Positions 1 to 6,006 of a DNA stretch of 7,841 nucleotides are shown one piece after another. Each line of letters begins with the position of its first letter. Positions within the stretch are counted from its first letter, which is position 1. The notes beneath the pieces are model-generated. The model searched no databases. It saw nothing but the letters and a program-made list of their open reading frames with translations, and was not told the DNA's origin. Both the position numbers and the translations under genes were made by a program. Location of the stretch: positions 1 to 7,841 of the forward strand of contig NZWA01000056.1 in the NCBI GenBank assembly GCA_002697505.1, written 5' to 3'. The DNA comes from Flavobacteriales bacterium. GTDB taxonomy: Bacteria; Bacteroidota; Bacteroidia; Flavobacteriales; BACL11.

Positions 1-167
1 TTAAAGTAATAAATGTCTTAGGAGAGGAGATTATTAGAGATGATAGACAACAATTTGAAGGTAATTACAATAAAACGATTGATTTAACAAACTATAAAAA
101 GGGAATATATTTATTAAAAGTTAAAACTTTATCAAATACGTTACAATTTAAAATTATTTTAATTTAA
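1..167 (+). CDS. C-terminal end of a T9SS-sorted secreted protein (5' end outside window)
   Basis: The frame starting at base 3 is open from the window edge to a TAA at 165-167 and encodes 54 residues. The visible part is a typical type A T9SS sorting domain: VINVLGEEI (a beta-strand with the common 'N..G' turn), then TIDLTNYKKGIYLLKV, then a final short strand ending FKIILI. The same pattern ends the next two secreted proteins in the window. The domain sends proteins through the outer membrane by the Por machinery, after which it is usually removed and replaced by a lipid anchor. The catalytic or binding part lies upstream, so the function cannot be read. The next gene starts 12 bases after the stop, so this is very likely the preceding operon member, and in this context perhaps another glycan hydrolase or glycan-binding protein (inference). 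Confidence 0.85.
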   Translation, partial: KVINVLGEEIIRDDRQQFEGNYNKTIDLTNYKKGIYLLKVKTLSNTLQFKIILI

Positions 168-179
168 ACAAAAAATTAA

Positions 180-3100
180 ATGAAATTCATTTCAAACACT
201 ATTTTATTACTACTTTTTTCACTATCTACATTTGCGCAATCTTTTACCTTTTCTGTTGATATGACACTATATTCTGGTACATATACTGATGTTCAGTTTA
301 ATAGAGGTGGAATTTTTTATAATATGACTGATGTTGGAAATAATATTTTTGAATATTCTGTATCAGTACCTCCTTTTCTGCAATCAAATTATACATATAA
401 GTTTGCCGTTGATGGAGTTGAAGAAAATTTAGTTAGTACACAAGCATGTGTCACCTCAATTCCATCAGGTACTGTAAGAGTAATTAATTTAATCAATACT
501 TCACCTTCCTTGGTTTGTTATGAAAGTTGTAGCCCATGTGTAGTTGCAATACCTGGATGTACAGATCCAACAGCTAATAATTACAATTCATCAGCAAATG
601 TTGATAATGGTACATGTGAGTATAATATTACTTTTATTGTAAATATGAGAGAAGTTACAGATCCTTTTACTACACCTGAAGTAAATGGTACTTTTAATTC
701 ATGGTGTGGTAACTGCGCTCCAATGACAGATATTAATAATGATTCTATCTGGGAATTAACTATTCCTTTAGCATTAGGAACATATCAATTTAAGTATTCA
801 GCAGATGACTGGAATATACAAGAAGACTTATTTGAATTTGATGACTGTGTTACAGGAGTACCACCATATATCAATCGTGAACTTGTAGTGGGCGGTAATA
901 CAGTTCTTGATACTGTATGTTTTAATAGGTGTTACGATTGTGATGTTGAAAGAAATTTCTATAACGTTACATTTGAGGTTGATATGAGTTATGTTAGTTC
1001 AAATTACACACAACCTGAAGTAAATGGAACATTTAATAATTGGTGTGGAAATTGTTGGGCTTTAGACAACCAAGGAAATGATATTTATTCTAAATCTTTT
1101 AATATTGATACATCATTACATATATTTAAATTTTCAGCAGATAATTGGAGTCTGGAAGAAATTTTAGACTCATCTCTATCTTGTGTTTCTGCTGGTTATG
1201 ATTCTACAGGTGCTCTAGCATTTGTAAATAGAGTATTAGATGTTAATTCTGACACTATAATATCTGTTTGTTGGGAGTCATGTGTTTCATGTCCATTACC
1301 AATATTTGGTTGTACTAATCCGTCAGCGTGTAATTACAACCCAAATGCCAACACTGATGATGGAAGTTGTTTAACTGTTTATGGTTGTACGAACCCTTTA
1401 GCTTTTAACTTCAATCCTTTAGCTGAATGTGACGATGGTTCATGTATATTAATAATCTATGGATGTACAAATCCACTAGCATGTAATTATGACCCATCAG
1501 CAAATACTGACGATGGAAGTTGTTTAACAATTTTTGGTTGTACAAATCCAATAGCTATAAATTATGATCCTTTAGCACAATGTGATGATGGAACCTGTTT
1601 GATTGAAATTTTTGGATGTACTGATTCTTTAGCCTGTAATTATGATATTAATGTAACATCTGATGATGGATCATGTCTATTAAACTACGGATGTATGGAT
1701 TCATTAGCTATAAATTTTGATAGTCTTGCTACCTGTGCAGATTCTTGTATTTATTTACAGGTTGTCTTTGGTTGTACAAATCCATTAGCATGCAATTTTG
1801 ATTCTTTGGCAAATACCAACGATGGTTCTTGTTTAACTATTTATGGGTGTACAGATTCTACAGCATTTAATTACAATCCTTTTGCTGAATGTGATAGTAT
1901 CTGCATCCCATATATTTTTGGATGCATAAATCCATTAGCATGTAATTTTGATTCAACTGCTAATACAGATGATGGAAGCTGCTTAACTATTTTTGGATGT
2001 ACTGATTCATTAGCATTTAATTATAATCCTTTAGCACAATGTAATGATGGTTCATGTGTGCCATTTATTTATGGATGTACAGACTCTCTTGCGTGTAATT
2101 TTGATTCAAATGCTAACATTGATGATGGAAGTTGTTTATCTTTATATGGATGTATGGATTCTACGGCTTATAATTATGATTCATTAGCAACATGTGCTGA
2201 CAATGATATTTGTTTGTATGAGTATAATGTTACATTTCAATTAGATTTAAGAGGGCAAACTAATATAAATTATACAACTCCTGAAGTAAACGGTGTTTTT
2301 AACTCTTGGTGCGGAAATTGTGCCCAAATGACAGATCTAAATAATGATTCAATATGGGAAATTACAATTCCTATTTTAGAAGGAACAGGACCTACATCAG
2401 GACCACCAGGATGGGAGTATAAATTTTCAGCAGATAACTGGAATATTCAAGAGAATTTATTCTCTGGTGACCCTTGTACTTATTTTTCTTCTGGTTTTAC
2501 TAACAGATATATTCATGTAACTAAAGATACTATATTAGATCCTGTTTGCTGGGGAAGTTGTACAAGTTGTTTTAGTCCACAATCTTCCTATGATGTCACT
2601 TTTAGATTAGATATGAATCAAACTACAAATTTTACAATTCCTGAAATAAATGGTGAATTTAACAACTGGTGTGGAAATTGTTGGCAAATGGAAGATAATG
2701 ATGGAGATAATATTTGGGAGTTTACAACGCTTGTAGATACATCATTACAAGAGTATAAGTTTTCAGCAGATAATTGGAATATTCAAGAAAGTTTAGATAG
2801 CTCTTTATCATGTGTAATGACAACTATAGATTCAGTTGGAAATGTTTTTGTAAATAGGTACTTGCATATATCCTCAGATACCGTTCTTGATGTTGTATGT
2901 TGGGAAAAATGTGAAGATTGTAATTCTACTTCAAATACTTGGGATTGTGGTGGCAATGGTTGTTATATAAATACAAACGGTCAAGGTCAATATTTAGATT
3001 CTACTTCATGTGCTGTAAATTGTAATACTACCGACATAATAAACAATCATGATTTAGATAATTTAATAAATGTTTATCCAAACCCAACAAGAAATAATTT

Positions 3101-3290
3101 TATTATAGAATCTGATTTAGTTATAAATTCAATTACTATTTACAATATGCTTTTTGATAAAGTTTTTGAAACAAATAACTTTAACAAGTTTATCACGATT
3201 AATCTTTCAAATTATCAATCATCACTATTTTTTATTGAAATAGAAACTGAAAATAAGTTAATGAGAAAGAAAATAATTAAATCCAAATAG
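180..3290 (+). CDS. Large Cys-rich modular secreted protein: five CBM-like domains, 13 GC..DDGSC repeats, T9SS tail; putative surface glycan-binding protein
   Basis: The 1036-residue product starts with a signal peptide (residues 1-20, hydrophobic LLLLFSLSTFAQ, cleavage probably after AQ). The order is: domain D0 (22-120), isolated repeat R1 (126-146), D1 (148-254), D2 (261-371), repeat array R2-R13 (377-678), D3 (682-797), D4 (802-914), a four-Cys module (921-948) and a type A T9SS tail (about 961-1036, with VYPNPTRNNF). D1-D4 carry NVTF..DM, PEVNG.FN.WCGNC, a D..W.I.E segment after KFSAD, and a closing C-x3-C-x2-C. The NG.FN.W...D..WE...YKFS pattern resembles CBM20/CBM48-type beta-sandwiches. 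I count 70 cysteines, none in the signal peptide or tail. No catalytic motif is visible. It sits 3 bases before a GH16 glucanase gene, so surface beta-glucan binding or scaffolding is a reasonable inference but is not shown. Adhesin is the main alternative. The ATG is followed directly by the signal peptide; the leader is A-rich without Shine-Dalgarno. Confidence 0.9.
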   Translation: MKFISNTILLLLFSLSTFAQSFTFSVDMTLYSGTYTDVQFNRGGIFYNMTDVGNNIFEYSVSVPPFLQSNYTYKFAVDGVEENLVSTQACVTSIPSGTVRVINLINTSPSLVCYESCSPCVVAIPGCTDPTANNYNSSANVDNGTCEYNITFIVNMREVTDPFTTPEVNGTFNSWCGNCAPMTDINNDSIWELTIPLALGTYQFKYSADDWNIQEDLFEFDDCVTGVPPYINRELVVGGNTVLDTVCFNRCYDCDVERNFYNVTFEVDMSYVSSNYTQPEVNGTFNNWCGNCWALDNQGNDIYSKSFNIDTSLHIFKFSADNWSLEEILDSSLSCVSAGYDSTGALAFVNRVLDVNSDTIISVCWESCVSCPLPIFGCTNPSACNYNPNANTDDGSCLTVYGCTNPLAFNFNPLAECDDGSCILIIYGCTNPLACNYDPSANTDDGSCLTIFGCTNPIAINYDPLAQCDDGTCLIEIFGCTDSLACNYDINVTSDDGSCLLNYGCMDSLAINFDSLATCADSCIYLQVVFGCTNPLACNFDSLANTNDGSCLTIYGCTDSTAFNYNPFAECDSICIPYIFGCINPLACNFDSTANTDDGSCLTIFGCTDSLAFNYNPLAQCNDGSCVPFIYGCTDSLACNFDSNANIDDGSCLSLYGCMDSTAYNYDSLATCADNDICLYEYNVTFQLDLRGQTNINYTTPEVNGVFNSWCGNCAQMTDLNNDSIWEITIPILEGTGPTSGPPGWEYKFSADNWNIQENLFSGDPCTYFSSGFTNRYIHVTKDTILDPVCWGSCTSCFSPQSSYDVTFRLDMNQTTNFTIPEINGEFNNWCGNCWQMEDNDGDNIWEFTTLVDTSLQEYKFSADNWNIQESLDSSLSCVMTTIDSVGNVFVNRYLHISSDTVLDVVCWEKCEDCNSTSNTWDCGGNGCYINTNGQGQYLDSTSCAVNCNTTDIINNHDLDNLINVYPNPTRNNFIIESDLVINSITIYNMLFDKVFETNNFNKFITINLSNYQSSLFFIEIETENKLMRKKIIKSK
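243..539 (+). repeat. D0: divergent first copy of the CBM-like domain
   Basis: Residues 22-120 follow the same plan as D1-D4: FSVDM opening, a G.FYNMTDVGNNIFE segment matching the MTD..NDSIWE region, YKFAVDGVEENL matching YKFSADNW..EE, and the closing C113-x3-C117-x2-C120. It lacks the PEVNG.FN.WCGNC segment, so it has four Cys (90, 113, 117, 120) instead of six. It is the most diverged copy and may have lost or changed its ligand site (inference). Confidence 0.65.
555..617 (+). repeat. R1: isolated single GC..NGTC repeat with only two Cys
   Basis: Residues 126-146 form one 21-residue unit of the same family as the array at 1308-2213, placed alone between D0 and D1. Unlike all 12 array units, it has only the first and last cysteines (unit positions 2 and 21); positions 8 and 16 are Asn and Val. 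It is a natural single-unit reference for the repeat and suggests that C2 and C21 pair within a unit. Confidence 0.9.
621..1292 (+). repeat. D1-D2 tandem pair of CBM-like domains
   Basis: D1 spans residues 148-254 and D2 spans 261-371. Each has six Cys in the same order: the CGNC pair (176/179; 289/292), one mid-domain Cys (223; 335) and the C-x3-C-x2-C end (247/251/254; 364/368/371). Tryptophans follow the NG.FN motif (W175, W288) and the SAD motif (W211, W323). Aromatic residues in such positions often form sugar-binding platforms in beta-sandwich CBMs, but the role is inferred here. The pair resembles D3-D4 in the same order. Confidence 0.8.
1308..2213 (+). repeat. Tandem array of 12 Cys/Asp/Asn repeats arranged as six A-B dimers (R2-R13)
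   Basis: Units begin at residues 377, 402, 428, 453, 479, 504, 531, 556, 581, 606, 632 and 657. The consensus is G-C-T-N/D-P/S-x-A-x-N-Y/F-D/N-x-x-A-x-x-D-D-G-S-C. Units alternate strictly. A units have Cys at unit positions 2, 8 and 21; B units have Cys at 2, 16 and 21. Dimer starts are 51, 51, 52, 50 and 51 residues apart, so the DNA period is about 153 bases. A-to-B linkers have 4 residues (mostly LTI/LTV plus Tyr/Phe), and B-to-A linkers have 5 or 7. All six A units are exactly 21 residues, while B units vary from 20 to 22. Similar GC..DDGSC repeats are common in secreted Bacteroidota proteins. The Asp/Asn-rich end could bind calcium, which is inference. Confidence 0.95.
2223..2921 (+). 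repeat. D3-D4 tandem pair of CBM-like domains
   Basis: D3 spans residues 682-797 and D4 spans 802-914. Both keep the six-Cys pattern (711, 714, 766, 790, 794, 797; and 831, 834, 878, 907, 911, 914). D3 matches D1 most closely (FNSWCGNCA, then MTD, NNDSIWE). D4 matches D2 most closely (FNNWCGNCW, VDTSL or IDTSL, LDSSLSCV). D3 has a short extra Gly/Pro-rich loop around residues 735-744. The pair looks like a duplicated copy of D1-D2 on the far side of the repeat array. Confidence 0.8.
2940..3023 (+). other. Small four-Cys module before the T9SS tail
   Basis: Residues 921-948 have the pattern W-D-C-x4-C-x-I-x7-G-Q-Y-x5-S-C-x3-C, with Cys 923, 928, 944 and 948. From memory, a WDC...GQYxxxxxC...C mini-module of this kind often stands between functional domains and the sorting tail in flavobacterial secreted proteins. 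It is probably a disulfide-stapled spacer. No function is known to me. Confidence 0.6.
3060..3287 (+). other. Type A T9SS C-terminal sorting domain of the modular protein
   Basis: Residues 961-1036 begin NLINVYPNPTRNNFII, the classic start of type A sorting domains. They continue with ITIYNMLFDKV and a final KKIIKSK. The usual GIYF strand is altered to SLFFIEI. The tail has no Cys. It predicts export across the outer membrane and attachment to the surface, or release. Confidence 0.85.
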
Positions 3291-3293
3291 TTA

Positions 3294-4355
3294 ATGATAA
3301 GATATTTATTGTTTTTTGTTTTTCTTTTTTATAGTAATATAGGTTACTCTCAAAATTGGACTCTAATTTGGAGTGATGAGTTTAATGGTAATATATTAGA
3401 TAATAATAAATGGGGTCATGATGTTGGAACAGGATCTCAGTTTGGTCTTTGGGGCTGGGGAAATGGGGAGCTCCAGTTTTATCAACCACAAAATACTCAA
3501 GTTGAAAATGGAATAGCAACTATTACTGTTAAAGAAGAACCTAATGGTCTAGTAGATTCTTGGGGTAATACTTCTTATTATTCTTCATCAAAAATAACAA
3601 CAAAAAATATTTTTGATTTTAGATATGGAAAAGTGGAAGCGAGAATCAAAACTTTAAATGGTCAAGGTTTTTGGCCTGCATTTTGGTTATTACCAGTTAA
3701 TGGAAATTGGCCATGTGATGGCGAAATTGATATTATGGAACAGTGGGGTAACAATTATTTAACCAATAGTACCACAGGAGCGGCACATATTGGAACTTGT
3801 CCATTTAACCAATCTACACATAACTATGAAAACTTTTCTGTGTATCTTTCAAATGGATCTTATGCTGATGAATTTCATACTTATTCAATTATTTGGACTG
3901 AAGATACAATAACATGGTATGTTGATGAAGATGAAATTTTCAGAGTAACCCCGTATTCATATAATTCTATTCCATCTTTAAATTCATGGCCATTTAATTC
4001 TGGAAGTTGGTATATTATGATCAACCTAGCTATTACACAATCTGGCCCAAACGCAAATACAGTTTTTCCAAATAATATAGAAATTGACTATGTTAAAGTA
4101 TATCAGAACAGTTTAACAAGTATTGAAGAAAATAAATATATTAATGTTTATTTTGATAATATTAGTTCTATCTTAAAAAGTAATAACATAATAAAAAATC
4201 TTAGGCTATATACAATTGACGGAAAACTGATTTTAAATAAATTAAATTTAAAAAGTAAAAGTATAAATCTTAAAAATTTAAAAAAAGGAATATACTTAGT
4301 TGAAGTTGAAGATATTTTAGGTGAAATTAACAATAGTAAAATAATAATAAATTAA
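3294..4355 (+). CDS. GH16 endo-beta-1,3-glucanase (laminarinase type) with T9SS tail
   Basis: The 353-residue product would hydrolyse internal beta-1,3 (or mixed-linkage beta-1,3/1,4) glucan bonds with retention of configuration. Residues 1-20 are a signal peptide (cleavage probably after YSQ). The catalytic domain spans about 22-271, with WSDEFNG at its start, WGWGNGELQFY (53-63), GKVEARIK (112-119), GFWPAFWLLP (125-134) and the GH16 signature GEIDIMEQWGN. In that signature E144 is the predicted nucleophile, D146 the helper and E149 the acid/base. The WGNGELQ and AHIGTC segments are as in bacterial laminarinases, so laminarin is the likeliest substrate. Family membership is firm, exact linkage less so. 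Residues about 275-353 are a T9SS type A tail with a degenerate start. The gene begins 3 bases after the preceding stop and ends 5 bases before the transporter gene, so all are likely co-transcribed. Confidence 0.95.
   Translation: MIRYLLFFVFLFYSNIGYSQNWTLIWSDEFNGNILDNNKWGHDVGTGSQFGLWGWGNGELQFYQPQNTQVENGIATITVKEEPNGLVDSWGNTSYYSSSKITTKNIFDFRYGKVEARIKTLNGQGFWPAFWLLPVNGNWPCDGEIDIMEQWGNNYLTNSTTGAAHIGTCPFNQSTHNYENFSVYLSNGSYADEFHTYSIIWTEDTITWYVDEDEIFRVTPYSYNSIPSLNSWPFNSGSWYIMINLAITQSGPNANTVFPNNIEIDYVKVYQNSLTSIEENKYINVYFDNISSILKSNNIIKNLRLYTIDGKLILNKLNLKSKSINLKNLKKGIYLVEVEDILGEINNSKIIIN
4116..4352 (+). other. T9SS sorting domain of the GH16 enzyme, with altered YPNP start
   Basis: Residues 275-353 contain LRLYTIDGKLI, INLKNLKKGIYLVEV and the terminal KIIIN, the strand pattern of type A T9SS tails. 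The normally conserved Y-P-N-P start is replaced by INVYFDNISS. The rest looks intact, so sorting through T9SS is still expected. Confidence 0.75.
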
Positions 4356-4360
4356 TAAAT

Positions 4361-5998
4361 ATGAGTAAAAATAATCAACAACAAGCCCTTTATACATTAG
4401 TTATAGTTTTTTTCTTCTGGGGTTTTATCGCTGCAAGTAATGGAGTGTTTATTCCTTTTTGTAAAAAATATTTCAGTTTAGATCAGTTTCAAAGTCAACT
4501 TATAGAATTTGCTTTTTATGGCGCTTATTATGTTGGAGCCCTCTTTTTATTTGTTTATTCGAGCATAACAAATAAAAATATTTTAAACCTATGGGGCTAT
4601 AAAAGTACAATCATTAAAGGTCTGATACTTTCAACTTTAGGTGCTGGAGCGATGGTCCTTGCTGTTCATGGTGGGTTGCCGGGACAATCTAGTACCTTTA
4701 CTTATATATTAGCGGCACTATTCGTTGTAGGTCTTGGATTTTCCCTTCAACAAACTTCAGCAAATCCATTTGCAATTTCTTTAGGTGATGAATCTACAGG
4801 CTCACATAGATTAAATCTGGCTGGAGGAATAAATTCTTTTGGAACAGCCATTGGCCCAATAGTAGTATCTTTGGCACTATTTGGAACTGCTGCAAGTGCT
4901 AACATAGATCTTGATGCAATGATTGAAAATCAAGAAATTACTCTGGGATCAGTTCAATATTTATATATTTTTGTTGGAATACTTTTTTTAGCAGCTGCAT
5001 CAATTTTTTATTTTTCAAAAAATTTACAAGAAGAAAAAGAAGACCCAACTTTTCTTGGGGCAAATAAAGCAATGTTTAGCCTTTTATTTATTACTGTCAG
5101 TTTAATTGTTATTTTTTATCAAATATTTAGTCAATATCTTGGCTTAGAAAAAGGAGGTGAGTTATCACCCGAATCTGAAAATTTAATTTTGAAATTATCA
5201 TTTTTAGCACTGATAGTTGTTATTCTAACATTGCTTGTTTCAAATTTTTTATCACGAAAAAATGCTGGTGGATGGGGTGCTATGCAATATCCTCAGTTAG
5301 TTTTAGGAATGATTGCAATTTTTACCTATGTTGGTGTTGAAGTTACAATTCAAGGAAATTTACCTGAACTTTTAAAAACTCCTGCATTCGGATCCTTGAA
5401 CGAAACAGAAATTGCACCATATATTTCTATGTATTGGGGAGGTTTGATGATAGGAAGATGGACAGGAGCAATTGTAGTTTTTAATCCAACAGATAAAATT
5501 AAAAAATGGCTATATATTATTGTTCCTTATGTTGCTTTTGGAGTTGTATTATCTTTAAATGCAATTTCAGGTTTTGAGGTTAAACATTTATCATATTTTG
5601 CATTTTTTGTAATAATACAAATCATAGGTTTTTTTATTGGTAAAGATTTGCCATCAAGAACTTTAGCTGTATTTAGTGTTCTTGGTTTATTAGCAATGCT
5701 TGTTGGTCTTTTTACAACTGGAAAGATTGCTATTTTTTCATTTTTAAGTGGTGGATTGTTTTGTTCAATTATGTGGCCTAGTATTTTTGCATTAAGTATT
5801 AAAAATTTAGGAAAATATACATCTCAAGGTTCTTCCTTTTTAGTTATGATGATTTTAGGAGGAGCAATTATTCCACCAATTCAGGGTAAATTAGCAGATA
5901 TAGTAGGTATACATGAATCATATTGGATTACAGTTTTCTGCTTTCTATATTTATTAATTTTCTCTTTAAAGACTAATAAAATATTTCAAACAAAATAA
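4361..5998 (+). CDS. MFS sugar transporter of the FucP/glucose-galactose family (inner membrane), 14 predicted helices
   Basis: The 545-residue product is an integral inner-membrane carrier, most likely importing glucose released by the neighbouring glycosidases. Family marks are FFFWGFIAASNGVFIPF (17-33), FAFYGAYYVG (50-59), GLGFSLQQTSANPF (124-137), RLNLAGGINSFGTAIGP (150-166), YVGVEV (323-328), MYWGGLMIGRWTG (357-369), SIMWPSIFALSIKNLG (469-484) and GGAIIPPIQGKLAD (500-513). It is about 100 residues longer than E. coli FucP. The extra length is mainly a region at about 230-305 holding two additional hydrophobic helices (238-257 and 278-296) between canonical helices 6 and 7. By my alignment from memory, the FucP residues D46 and E135 correspond to G28 and Q131. 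The start follows the GH16 stop by 5 bases, and the next gene begins 8 bases after this stop. Substrate is inferred from context. Confidence 0.9.
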   Translation: MSKNNQQQALYTLVIVFFFWGFIAASNGVFIPFCKKYFSLDQFQSQLIEFAFYGAYYVGALFLFVYSSITNKNILNLWGYKSTIIKGLILSTLGAGAMVLAVHGGLPGQSSTFTYILAALFVVGLGFSLQQTSANPFAISLGDESTGSHRLNLAGGINSFGTAIGPIVVSLALFGTAASANIDLDAMIENQEITLGSVQYLYIFVGILFLAAASIFYFSKNLQEEKEDPTFLGANKAMFSLLFITVSLIVIFYQIFSQYLGLEKGGELSPESENLILKLSFLALIVVILTLLVSNFLSRKNAGGWGAMQYPQLVLGMIAIFTYVGVEVTIQGNLPELLKTPAFGSLNETEIAPYISMYWGGLMIGRWTGAIVVFNPTDKIKKWLYIIVPYVAFGVVLSLNAISGFEVKHLSYFAFFVIIQIIGFFIGKDLPSRTLAVFSVLGLLAMLVGLFTTGKIAIFSFLSGGLFCSIMWPSIFALSIKNLGKYTSQGSSFLVMMILGGAIIPPIQGKLADIVGIHESYWITVFCFLYLLIFSLKTNKIFQTK

Positions 5999-6006
5999 TT
6001 TATAAA

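Noticed and set aside
702..716. WCGNC in the D domains resembles the thioredoxin active site WCGPC
   Set aside because: It lies inside a repeated beta-sandwich-like pattern (NG.FN.WCGNC followed by WE...YKFS), occurs once in each of four domains, and lacks any thioredoxin-fold context. A structural disulfide is more likely.
1308..2213. Regular repeats with a possible CRISPR or satellite DNA look
   Set aside because: The period is in frame within an open coding region, third codon positions vary between units, and the protein consensus is conserved; these are protein repeats.
1308..2213. Asp-rich DDG ends as dockerin or EF-hand calcium loops
   Set aside because: The spacing does not match the 12-residue DxDxDG....D/E loop; calcium binding stays possible, but not as a dockerin.
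4148..4333. Open frame on the - strand (61 codons)
   Set aside because: It is antisense to the GH16 sorting tail, with AT-rich low-complexity composition and no recognisable domain.
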